Assembly: GCF_029633825.1 (NCBI RefSeq)
Contig: NZ_CP090641.1
Span: forward strand, 1,550,001-1,614,000
DNA from: Burkholderia contaminans
Lineage (GTDB): Bacteria; Pseudomonadota; Gammaproteobacteria; Burkholderiales; Burkholderiaceae
Length of the DNA stretch: 64,000 bases
Reading direction: 5' to 3'
Made by a program: the position numbers and the translations under genes. The notes under the pieces are model-generated. The model had not been told where the DNA came from and searched no databases. It worked only from the letters and a program-made list of their open reading frames with translations. Positions 25,573 through 34,378 of the stretch are shown here, in pieces. How positions within the stretch are numbered: position 1 is the stretch's first letter; the number at the start of each line of letters is the position of its first letter.

Positions 25573-25874
25573 TTTTGGGTAACGTCGAATTTTCGAGGGT
25601 GGAATGCGGCGGTAAATGCGTGCGGGCACCTTGTCTGAAGCAGCGGTGCGGGACGGATATCGCGACAAGCGGTACGCGTCTCGCAGTGCCTGCTCGGTGC
25701 CATTTGTGCGTCGATATTTCCGCTGCGAACAGGCGCCGACACTTGCTCGGTTACTTCGCTCGCGAAGCGGCTTCGAATGCTCTGCATTCCTCACCGGCAA
25801 AATTCCGGACGTGCGCGGAGGCCGAAGACATCCACCGCATGCAACGTCGCCGCGCGTCGGGCCGCCGACACACG
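25573..25874. other. Gap between repeat array and acetyltransferase gene
   Basis: About 300 bp, less GC-rich than the genes. A possible 93-codon plus-strand frame from 25616 has no ribosome binding site and no domain. I see no supported gene and no terminator hairpin with a T-run. Confidence 0.5.
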
Positions 25875-28232
25875 CTACGGCTGCAGCTTCATCCTGAAGC
25901 CCACGACACCAGGCTCCTCCGTCGGCGACACCTCGAACCCGCACGCCTTCGCCAGCGAGATCATCGCCGAGTTCTCGCGCAGCGCCTCGCCGATCATCCA
26001 TGCGGTTCCGCGCGAGCGCGCGTAGTCGATGATGCGGGTCATCATCAGCCGGCCAAGCCCCTTGCCCTTCTGATCGGGTCGCACCGCGATCGCGAACTCC
26101 GCGGTCTCGTTGTCGGGATCGGCCACCGCGCGCGCCACCGCGAGCGTGTGGTCGCGCCCCGACACATCGGTGAACGACACGATGAAGGCCATCTCACGGT
26201 CGTAATCGATCTGCGTCATGCGCGCGACCTGCGAATGATCGAAGCTGCGCACCGCCCCGAAGAAACGCATCCGCAGATCCTCCGGCGTCATCGCGCCGAG
26301 CAGTTCGTTGTGCGCGGCCTCGTCTTCCGGACGGATCGGGCGGATCGTCACCGTCTCGCCGCGCCACTCGAGCGTCTCCTCGAGGTGACGCGGATACGGC
26401 ATGATCGCGAGCCGGCTGCGCCCTGCTGCCAGCGTGACGCGTGGCGCAATCACGTGCGCGCGGTCGGACAGCACGCGCAGCGTGACCGACATCGCCACGA
26501 CTTCACGCACGTCGCAGACGACCTGCGACAGCGCCGTCAATGCGTCGAGCGTCGGCTCGATGGGCGTGCTGCGCGCATACGGCGAGCGCTCCATCACCGC
26601 GCGAGCGAGCACGGTGTTCAGCGGCGGCAGGCCATAGACGACGAACGGCGCCGATACGCCGTCCGCGGGCGGCACCGCATAGCGAAATACCGGGCCGAAA
26701 TTCGAATCGTCATACATGTCGACGGTGACATCGACGACTTTCTTCCCGGCCGGCTCAACGGCCGGCTCGCCCTGCAGGCCGAAATGGGACAGCCAGCGCA
26801 GCGCGGCTTCGCCGGCCAGCTCATGTTGGCCGGCTTCGACCATCCGGCGCGCATCCGCCTGCGCGGATGCAACGCACTCGGCCGGCTGCAGCGGCGTACC
26901 CTCGGGCGTTTGCATCAGCAGTTGCCGCCCGAGGTTGTAGTCGACGAGACGCGCATAGGCACGCGCGAGCCGCTGCGGCGTGGTGTGCACCGGAATGCCG
27001 TTCGCATGCAGCGCATCGCGCGTCGCCGCATCGACCGCGCCGAAGAAACACGCGAGGATGCCGCGATGCGCATACTGCCGTGATTCGATCAGCGTGTGCG
27101 CAACCGCATCGGCCGGCGCGCTGTGGGAAGTCGAATGGACGACGAACAGCGTGCCCGTTTGCGGGAACGGCGCGAGCGCCTTGACCGCCGCGGCAAAGTG
27201 TTCCGGGCGCGCATCGTCGCCCAGCGTGAGCGGATTGCCGGGCGATACGAGATGCGGCAGCGCCGCCGACACGGCCGACGCGGCCGCGGGCGACCAGTCG
27301 GCCAGCACATCGCGCACCTCGGCCACCGCATCGACCGCGAGTTTCGCGACGCCCGCATCGCTCGTCACGAGCGTGGCCGCGCCGCGCGCCGTGACGCGGC
27401 CGACGCCGAGCGTCTCGATCTCGTCGAGCAGATCGTCGAGCGCATCCACACGCACCATCCCCGCGCGCTGGAACGCCGCCGTATAGAGCGCGTCGCCGGG
27501 ATCCGCGCGGCCGGTGCGCAAGGCGAGCACCGGCTTGTTGCGTGCAGCGGCGCGAGCGGCCGACATGAACTTGCGCGCGGCGCGCACGGTATCGAGTTCG
27601 AGCAGGATCGCACGCGTGCCGGGATCGCTCGCGAGATAGTCGAGCACATCGCCCGCATCGACGTCGGACTCGGCGCCGAGCGCAACGACATGCGAAAAGC
27701 CGAGGCCCCGTGCATCGGCCCAGCCGAGCACCGCGTTCGTCAGCGCATTCGATTGCGACACCCACGCGACGCCGCCCGATCGCGCGGTGTAGGCCGGCGC
27801 GCCGAAATGCGCGTGCCGTGCAGGCGACAGCACGCCGAGACTGCCCGGCCCGACGATACGGAGCACGAACGGCTTCGCCGCCTTCAGCGTGCGATCGAGC
27901 GCGGCGCGATCGGCATCGGTGCGCGCCTCGCCGATGATCACCGCAACGCGCGTGCCGAGCTCGCCGAGCTTGCGCACGATGCCGGCCCAGGTCGCGGGCG
28001 GCGTGCAGATCACGGCCACCGACGGCGGCGCGGGCAACCGGTCGACATCGGCAACGACCGGATGCCCGTGCAGGTCACGATACTTCGGATTGACGGGCCA
28101 CACGGGCCCCTCGAATGCACCGTCGAGCACGCGCGACCACACCATCGCGCCGATACTGCCCGCGCGCGACGACGCGCCGACGACCGCAACGGACCTGGGC
28201 TGGAACAACGCATCGAGATGGCGAACGGTCAC
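25875..28232 (-). CDS. Pat-like protein: acyl-CoA synthetase (NDP-forming) domains plus C-terminal GNAT
   Basis: A 785-residue protein. The N-terminus has a CoA-binding Rossmann domain (LFQPRSVAVVGASSRAGSIGAMVW) followed by a succinyl-CoA ligase-like domain (GPGSLGVLSP, VSQSNALTNAVLGWA). A shortened ATP-grasp-like stretch holds DSNFGPVFRYAVP and GLPPLN. The C-terminal GNAT (about 610-785) contains IRPEDEAAHNELL, RPDQKGKGLGRLMMTRII and ENSAMISLAKACGF. The layout is that of PatZ/Pka lysine acetyltransferases, which inactivate acetyl-CoA synthetase. The usual SPDI-HKSDVGG nucleotide-loop region is missing, so ligase activity is doubtful. A GTG start at 28232 preceded by AGGGAG was chosen; no family-like sequence lies upstream. 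Confidence 0.85.
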   Translation of the reverse strand: MTVRHLDALFQPRSVAVVGASSRAGSIGAMVWSRVLDGAFEGPVWPVNPKYRDLHGHPVVADVDRLPAPPSVAVICTPPATWAGIVRKLGELGTRVAVIIGEARTDADRAALDRTLKAAKPFVLRIVGPGSLGVLSPARHAHFGAPAYTARSGGVAWVSQSNALTNAVLGWADARGLGFSHVVALGAESDVDAGDVLDYLASDPGTRAILLELDTVRAARKFMSAARAAARNKPVLALRTGRADPGDALYTAAFQRAGMVRVDALDDLLDEIETLGVGRVTARGAATLVTSDAGVAKLAVDAVAEVRDVLADWSPAAASAVSAALPHLVSPGNPLTLGDDARPEHFAAAVKALAPFPQTGTLFVVHSTSHSAPADAVAHTLIESRQYAHRGILACFFGAVDAATRDALHANGIPVHTTPQRLARAYARLVDYNLGRQLLMQTPEGTPLQPAECVASAQADARRMVEAGQHELAGEAALRWLSHFGLQGEPAVEPAGKKVVDVTVDMYDDSNFGPVFRYAVPPADGVSAPFVVYGLPPLNTVLARAVMERSPYARSTPIEPTLDALTALSQVVCDVREVVAMSVTLRVLSDRAHVIAPRVTLAAGRSRLAIMPYPRHLEETLEWRGETVTIRPIRPEDEAAHNELLGAMTPEDLRMRFFGAVRSFDHSQVARMTQIDYDREMAFIVSFTDVSGRDHTLAVARAVADPDNETAEFAIAVRPDQKGKGLGRLMMTRIIDYARSRGTAWMIGEALRENSAMISLAKACGFEVSPTEEPGVVGFRMKLQP

Positions 28233-28494
28233 ATCGGCTCCCTGCGGTAACGAAAGACGACCCGATCGGCATGCGGCACGGGCAGGCCATACGCCGATCG
28301 ACGCGAACTCCAAGCATAGGCGAAGCGCATGCAGCTGCCTATATGCCGGACGGCCGACTGTTCGACCCACGTCAACGCTCGCACCATGGGCCTGCAACAC
28401 CAGTACGGAAGCCATCGCCGCGCGCCGTCCGGGCACATTCGCTCGGCGCACACGGTACAGGCGTGCAGCACGACGCTGCGTCCGCTTCGTCAAA

Positions 28495-28532
28495 GGTGAG
28501 GATTTACAGGAGCCATGGTGAGACTCTTCGGG
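28495..28532 (-). repeat. Two dispersed copies of the 23-bp array unit
   Basis: GGTGAG at 28495 and 28517 are each followed after exactly 6 nt by CAGG and CGGG respectively. These are the reverse complements of CCTG/CCCG-N6-CTCACC. The period is 22 bp. Sense matches the H-NS transcript. Confidence 0.9.
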
Positions 28533-28817
28533 AATTGCACGGCGCCACGCGCCAACACGCGAAAGGTGATCGGAATTTGCAGCACGCGTGCACCGCGAGA
28601 TTGGCGCAGGCCCATGCGCATGTGCTGCGCAATTGCGCGGCTGTTTACCGGAATTCGCCGCGATATCCCGTCGAATCGCGGCGAATTCGCAAAACGTGAT
28701 CCGTTAATTGCGCGGCGTCGCAGTTCAATACGCGATCGGGAATCGCGCCGGAAATGCACGAAAACAAAACGGCGCGACGGCCGCATGGCCGTTCGCACCG
28801 TCAGTCAGTACGCGAAA

Positions 28818-28833
28818 GGTGAGGTTTTTCGGG
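28818..28833 (-). repeat. Single copy of the array unit directly after the H-NS stop codon
   Basis: On the minus strand CCCG-AAAAAC-CTCACC begins three bases after the H-NS stop codon. Orientation relative to the upstream gene is the same as in the 13-unit array. Confidence 0.9.
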
Positions 28834-28835
28834 AG

Positions 28836-29135
28836 TCAGTCCTTGATCAGGAAACGCTCGCGATTCTTGCCGAGCCACGTCGGCGAGCGCCCGCGGCCAC
28901 TCCAGGTTTCACCCGTCTTCGGATTCAAATATTTCGGCGGCGACACACGTTTCGGCTTGGCTGCGCCAGCGGCCGCGCGTACCGGACGAAACCCGAGTTC
29001 TTCCGGCGTAATGTCGTATTCCTCGATTTTCGCGCGGATATCGGCAATCGCATCGGCAATCGCCTTTTCGCGTTCCTTGTCGATCTTTTGCTGAAGCCGT
29101 TCGAGCTGCGCGGTCAGTTGCCTGTAGGTCGCCAT
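28836..29135 (-). CDS. H-NS-family nucleoid protein
   Basis: A 99-residue DNA-binding protein. Residues 1-45 form the oligomerisation coiled coil (TAQLERLQQKIDKEREKAIADAIADIRAKIEEY). DITPEELGF is the linker, and the C-terminal KYLNPKTGETWSGRGRSPTWL carries the W-x-G-R-G-R-x-P-x-W AT-hook-like motif that binds AT-rich minor grooves. Length is normal for the betaproteobacterial type. It probably silences AT-rich or foreign DNA. GGAG lies about 11 nt before the ATG. A repeat unit related to the 25280-25572 array follows its stop codon. Confidence 0.95.
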   Translation of the reverse strand: MATYRQLTAQLERLQQKIDKEREKAIADAIADIRAKIEEYDITPEELGFRPVRAAAGAAKPKRVSPPKYLNPKTGETWSGRGRSPTWLGKNRERFLIKD

Positions 29136-29237
29136 ATGGATGGGACTCCGTGAGTGTTATTCGTGAAAAATAGATGACTCTCAGCCAACAGAAAAACGCT
29201 TCGCCCGATCGTGGCGCCTCAACCGGTTATCTCGGGA

Positions 29238-29510
29238 TCAATAACCGCTTTTTTTCTTGCACGCGAAGAGAAGATTTCGCGTGGCGTCATCGCTCGATTG
29301 CTGAATCACTTCGAAATCGCCGTTGCAGATCGCCCGTGCGTTGTCCGTGCAATTGCTCCAGTCGCTGCCGGTGCATTGCACCTGGGTAGTCGGACGCCCG
29401 TCCGAAGTGAACAGCGGCGCGCTGCCGCCACACCCGCCGAGCCCTGCAACCAGAGCCAAGACAACGGCCGCCCGAGGCCACCGACAGACCGACGCAAGCA
29501 TGTGTTTCAT
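29238..29510 (-). CDS. Small cysteine-containing lipoprotein
   Basis: A 90-residue protein with a lipoprotein signal peptide: MKHMLASVCRWPRAAVVLALVAGLGGC, lipobox LGGC, cleavage before the Cys near residue 27. The mature part has three more cysteines (CTGSDWSNCTDNARAIC) plus one near the end (LLFACKKKSGY) and should be an outer-membrane-attached periplasmic protein. I do not recognise the family. The ATG at 29510 starts the signal peptide. The ribosome binding site is weak (GGGAA). The next gene upstream is another secreted protein on the same strand. Confidence 0.75.
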   Translation of the reverse strand: MKHMLASVCRWPRAAVVLALVAGLGGCGGSAPLFTSDGRPTTQVQCTGSDWSNCTDNARAICNGDFEVIQQSSDDATRNLLFACKKKSGY

Positions 29511-29571
29511 TGTTGTTCCCGTCAACCTTTTTTTGAATGTCGCGAGTATGCCATGCGCGGCCCTCCGGCCG

Positions 29572-30099
29572 TCAGTCCGGCGTACGGCCGGGTTGCCCGC
29601 GCGCCTTGTACGGCAAGCGCTTGCGTGGATCTTCGGTGATGCGAACGAACACCTGCTCGACGTCGGGAAGCGCCTCGAGTTCGCGCTGCAACGCCTGCCG
29701 ATCGAACGCCGTATCCGCACATCCTTCGACGTAAATGAAACGTCGCTGCACGGTGATCCAGAGGCTCGTGCCATGCAGCCGATCGGAGCCGGCGAAGTGC
29801 GCCTTCACGGCGTCGGCGATCGGTGCGTCATACATATACGAATTCGGCTTCGTGCAGCGATGCGCGAGCCAGCAGGTGGTGCCGCGTTCGGCGCGGTAAT
29901 GCGCGTCGTCGGCCATCTCGGCCCGGGTCATCCACGGGCCGAGCGGCAACGGGCATTCGGCCACGTCCCGCGACAGCGCGATGAACGGATCGTTGTACCA
30001 GTTGCGCCGCGCCTCGGGCGCATCGGTGTCGCCGGACTGCGCGAACGCAGAAGTCGCCAGCAAAATAGTCAGCCACCCTGCGATGCCGATCCGTTTCAT
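29572..30099 (-). CDS. Secreted protein with BON-like C-terminal domain
   Basis: A 175-residue exported protein. The signal peptide MKRIGIAGWLTILLATSAFA ends with an A-F-A cleavage site. The C-terminal part (ADAVKAHFAG...LWITVQRRFIYVEGCADTAFDRQALQRELEALPDVEQVFVRI) follows the alpha-beta-beta pattern of BON domains, which bind envelopes and phospholipid. The N-terminal mature region has a conserved-looking CPLPLGPWMTRAEMADDA segment of unknown role. AGGAGAT precedes the ATG closely. It lies just downstream of the sigma-54 activator gene on the same strand. Confidence 0.75.
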   Translation of the reverse strand: MKRIGIAGWLTILLATSAFAQSGDTDAPEARRNWYNDPFIALSRDVAECPLPLGPWMTRAEMADDAHYRAERGTTCWLAHRCTKPNSYMYDAPIADAVKAHFAGSDRLHGTSLWITVQRRFIYVEGCADTAFDRQALQRELEALPDVEQVFVRITEDPRKRLPYKARGQPGRTPD

Positions 30100-30153
30100 C
30101 GTGATCTCCTGTTCGATGCTTCACGTCCGGGCGCGCCGGCCTGGCCGTCTGGC

Positions 30154-31632
<1,479 letters not shown>

Positions 31633-31665
31633 CGTGTCGTCGTCTCCGTGTATCTTGGGCCGGCT

Positions 31666-31782
31666 GTCTCCGGAACGAGACGGATTATCTCACTCTGGAG
31701 ACACGCCGCAACGCGTTGTCCAGGAAAGCCCTGCTTGATTCCGCGGGCTGGCCGGACGGCCATTTCGTCTCCGGATCGAGAC
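31666..31782. promoter_or_regulatory. Three GTCTC-N6-GAGAC activator sites
   Basis: GTCTC-CGGAAC-GAGAC at 31666-31681, ATCTC-ACTCTG-GAGAC at 31687-31702 and GTCTC-CGGATC-GAGAC at 31767-31782. The first two are 21 bp apart, two helical turns. The third ends 84 bp before the -24 element. They are the likely enhancer sites of the adjacent sigma-54 activator, and the first pair may also affect its own promoter. Confidence 0.8.
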
Positions 31783-31866
31783 GTTTTATGTAGAATCCTC
31801 AGACAACGACCGGCGCGGGCCCGCCAGTCTCCGGCGGACCCGCGTCCGGCGGCGCAATCCGGCCGA

Positions 31867-31882
31867 TGGCACGAAACCTGCA
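31867..31882 (+). promoter_or_regulatory. Sigma-54 promoter of the GntP permease gene
   Basis: TGGCACGAAACCTGCA matches TGGCACG-N4-TTGCA with one mismatch and has the correct 10-bp GG-to-GC spacing. It lies 67 bp before the TTG start codon. Confidence 0.85.
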
Positions 31883-31948
31883 CGAACCTGAGCCGGTCCG
31901 CGGCGCGTCCCGCGATCGAACAACAACCAAAGCCATTAGGAGACTCCC

Positions 31949-33352
31949 TTGTCTTTCGTGATCGTCCTCGCCGCGCTGGCGTTCCTGATGTTTGCCGCGT
32001 ATCGCGGCTACAGCGTGATCCTGTTCGCGCCGATCGCCGCACTCGGCGCGGTGCTCCTGACCGAACCCGCCGCCGTCGCACCGGTCTTCTCCGGCATCTT
32101 CATGGAGAAGATGGTCGGCTTCGTCAAACTGTATTTCCCGGTGTTCATGCTCGGCGCAGTGTTCGGCAAGGTGATCGAACTCTCCGGATTCTCCGAGTCG
32201 ATCGTCCACGCGGCGATCCGCTACATCGGCCGTTCACGCGCGAATGCGGTGATCGTCGCGGTGTGTGCGCTGCTCACCTATGGCGGCGTATCGCTGTTCG
32301 TCGTGGTGTTCGCGGTGTATCCGTTCGCGGCCGAACTCTATCGCCAGAGCAACATCCCGAAACGGCTGATGCCCGGCGCGATCGCGCTCGGCGCATTCTC
32401 GTTCACGATGGATTCGCTGCCCGGCACGCCGCAGATCCAGAACATCATCCCGACCACGTTCTTCAAGACGACCGCCTGGGCCGCGCCGGTGCTCGGCACG
32501 ATCGGCTCGCTGTTCATCATCGTCGTCGGCCTCACGTATCTCGAATGGCGCCGCCGTTCGGCGATGGCGAAGGGTGAAGGCTACGGCACGTCGCTCGTCA
32601 ACGAGCCGGAACGCGTCGAGACCACGTCGCTGCCGCATCCCGCGCTCGCGATCCTGCCGCTGATCCTGGTCGGCGTGTCGAACTTCGCGTTCACGAAGCT
32701 GATTCCGCAGTGGTACGGCGCCGCGTCGTACACGGTCGCGCCGGAAGTGCTGCCCGGCGTGCACGCGCCGGTCACGACGTCGATCAAGACTGTCGTCGCG
32801 ATCTGGTCGGTCGAGGCTGCACTGCTGCTCGGCATCGTGCTGGTCGTACTGACCGCATTCAAGCGGGTGAGCGGGCGCTTCGCGGCCGGCTCGAAGGCCG
32901 CCGTCGCCGGTGCGCTGCTCGCCGCGATGAACACCGCGTCGGAATACGGCTTCGGCGGCGTGATCGCCGCGCTGCCGGGCTTCCTCGTCGTCAGCGATGC
33001 ACTGAAGAGCATCCCGAACCCGCTCGTCAACGCGGCCGTGTCGGTCAGCTCGCTCGCCGGTATCACGGGCTCGGCGTCGGGTGGGATGAGCATCGCGCTC
33101 GCCGCGATGTCGGACCTGTTCATCAAAGGGGCGCAAGCCGCGAATATCCCGCTGGACGTGCTGCACCGGGTCGTCGCGATGGCCAGCGGCGGCATGGACA
33201 CGCTGCCGCACAACGGCGCGGTGATCACGCTGCTCGCGGTCACGGGCCTCACGCACCGCGAGTCGTATCGCGACATCTTCGCGGTCACGATCATCAAGAC
33301 ACTCGCGGTGTTCTTCGTGATCGCCGTGTACTACGCGACCGGGCTCGTGTAA
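31949..33352 (+). CDS. GntP-family permease (gluconate/hydroxy-acid:H+ symporter type)
   Basis: A 467-residue inner-membrane transporter with about 12 helices. LLTYGGVSLFVVVFAVYPFAAELYR, FTMDSLPGTPQIQNIIP, NTASEYGFGGVIAALPGF and SSLAGITGSASGGMSIAL are GntP-family signatures. Members take up gluconate, D-serine or short hydroxy acids such as 3-hydroxybutyrate, and the substrate here is open. The start is TTG at 31949 with AGGAG 6 nt before it. No catabolic enzyme adjoins it, so its regulator (30154-31632) is the only functional clue. Confidence 0.92.
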   Translation: MSFVIVLAALAFLMFAAYRGYSVILFAPIAALGAVLLTEPAAVAPVFSGIFMEKMVGFVKLYFPVFMLGAVFGKVIELSGFSESIVHAAIRYIGRSRANAVIVAVCALLTYGGVSLFVVVFAVYPFAAELYRQSNIPKRLMPGAIALGAFSFTMDSLPGTPQIQNIIPTTFFKTTAWAAPVLGTIGSLFIIVVGLTYLEWRRRSAMAKGEGYGTSLVNEPERVETTSLPHPALAILPLILVGVSNFAFTKLIPQWYGAASYTVAPEVLPGVHAPVTTSIKTVVAIWSVEAALLLGIVLVVLTAFKRVSGRFAAGSKAAVAGALLAAMNTASEYGFGGVIAALPGFLVVSDALKSIPNPLVNAAVSVSSLAGITGSASGGMSIALAAMSDLFIKGAQAANIPLDVLHRVVAMASGGMDTLPHNGAVITLLAVTGLTHRESYRDIFAVTIIKTLAVFFVIAVYYATGLV

Positions 33353-33361
33353 CACCCCGCA

Positions 33362-33415
33362 GCGGCCCGTTTCCGGGCCGCCGTCCGCCGGCCGCGTCGA
33401 CGCGGCCGGCTTCTC
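33362..33415 (+). terminator. Double hairpin after the GntP permease gene
   Basis: GCGGCCCG/CGGGCCGC at 33362-33381 and GCCGGCCGCG/CGCGGCCGGC at 33387-33410, the latter followed by TTCTCCTCC. Both are strong stems. The T tract is broken by C residues. Confidence 0.65.
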
Positions 33416-33543
33416 CTCCGCTCCTCCCCCTTTTTGCCGCATGCCGCCCGGGCGCGCTCGCCGGCTCGCTCATTGTTATCCGCAGCAAAACACTACGTTG
33501 GTCGCAGCGGCATTTTTCGCGCGTCGGGCGAGGCCTACACTGC

Positions 33544-33580
33544 TTTCGACGGTGATCGCATGCGATCGTCACCGTCGAAA
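33544..33580. promoter_or_regulatory. 12-bp inverted repeat in front of the DUF4148 gene
   Basis: TTTCGACGGTGA (33544-33555) and TCACCGTCGAAA (33569-33580) are perfect complements around a centre that itself contains the palindrome TCGCATGCGA. The right arm ends three bases before GGAGGT, the ribosome binding site. It could be an operator or a leader hairpin that gates translation. Confidence 0.8.
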
Positions 33581-33598
33581 ACCTGGAGGTATCCGCTC

Positions 33599-33862
33599 AT
33601 GAACCCGCTCATCCGCACCATCGCCCTCGCTGCCGCCTTCGCCGCGCCCCTCGCCGCGCAGGCGCAAACCAGCCAGCCGCTCACGCGCGCCGAAGTTCAT
33701 TCCGAAGTGGTTGCACTGAGAAAAGCCGGCTTCCAGCCGAGCGACTGGTTCTACCCGGCCAGCATTCAGGCCGCCGAGGCGAAGATCGCGCGGCAGCAGG
33801 GTGCGCCGCGGGCCGCGGGCGCCGGCGACGGCAATCGCGGCGCGTACTCCACGGGCCAATAG
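33599..33862 (+). CDS. Small secreted DUF4148 protein
   Basis: An 87-residue exported protein. The signal peptide MNPLIRTIALAAAFAAPLAAQAQ is followed by SQPLTRAEVHSEVVALRKAGFQP, the DUF4148 core common in Burkholderia, and a Gly/Ala-rich tail. The function of the family is unknown. GGAGGT lies 8 nt before the ATG. The striking inverted repeat just upstream suggests tight control of expression. Confidence 0.88.
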   Translation: MNPLIRTIALAAAFAAPLAAQAQTSQPLTRAEVHSEVVALRKAGFQPSDWFYPASIQAAEAKIARQQGAPRAAGAGDGNRGAYSTGQ

Positions 33863-33939
33863 TCCGGTTTCGAATCCGCCGGCCGTGCGCGCATCAGCAC
33901 CACGCTCCCGGCTCGCGGAGCACGCACCGCACCGTCCGC

Positions 33940-34305
33940 TCAGCGCGGCTCGATGCTCGCTTTCGCGTAGGACTCGCGTTCCAGTTCGAGTATTTCCGCG
34001 CTCAGCTGCAGGTGCGTGCCGGGCGGCGCAACGACGTGCCGCTTCAGTTCCGCCAGCACCTGCTCGGAAAATTCACGTTTGACGTCGGTCGTCCGGCCGC
34101 TCAGCACCGCGAGCTTCGCGTGGACGAACGCGCGCGGCGCCGGCGACGTGCCGACCGCGAACGTATCGAACCGCAGCGCGCGGCTCTTGATGTCGAGCTC
34201 GCTGAAATGACCGGACGCGGCAAGCGCGGCATTGAGCGCGCACAAGGTCGCGCCGGCGTCGAACCCGTCGAGGTTCGCGGAGTATTCGAGCGTCAGGTGG
34301 GGCAT
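33940..34305 (-). CDS. 5-carboxymethyl-2-hydroxymuconate isomerase (CHMI) family
   Basis: A 121-residue tautomerase-fold protein. MPHLTLEYSANL gives the N-terminal proline that is the catalytic base after Met removal. RFDTFAVG, AFVHAKLAVLSGRT and DVKREFSEQVLAEL complete the family pattern. CHMI (HpaF) acts in homoprotocatechuate degradation, but no other hpa gene is in the window, so it may serve another pathway. Length agrees with the family. Confidence 0.88.
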   Translation of the reverse strand: MPHLTLEYSANLDGFDAGATLCALNAALAASGHFSELDIKSRALRFDTFAVGTSPAPRAFVHAKLAVLSGRTTDVKREFSEQVLAELKRHVVAPPGTHLQLSAEILELERESYAKASIEPR

Positions 34306-34378
34306 GGTGTCGGTGGCCTAGTGAGTATCGGGACAAGCGCCGGAAGGCATCCCGAAAGCCCGTGCAGTGCCACCGGAT

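Larger units (their letters stand above)
28233..28835. other. Intergenic region between the Pat-like and H-NS genes
   Basis: About 600 bp with lower GC than the genes around it. It contains three copies of the CCCG-N6-CTCACC unit in minus-strand sense and a further degenerate match near 28565. No ribosome binding site with a credible frame was found on either strand. Confidence 0.55.

Noticed and set aside
25207..25638. A protein with repeated LPxxLT-type motifs encoded by the array
   Set aside because: All three forward frames are open and give similar repetitive peptides because the 23-bp unit cycles frames. There is no ribosome binding site or recognisable product.
29225..29260. Terminator with CGGTTAT/ATAACCG stem and T-run near the lipoprotein gene
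   Set aside because: The T-run is the complement of its three lysine codons and the stem spans its stop codon. No plus-strand gene precedes it.
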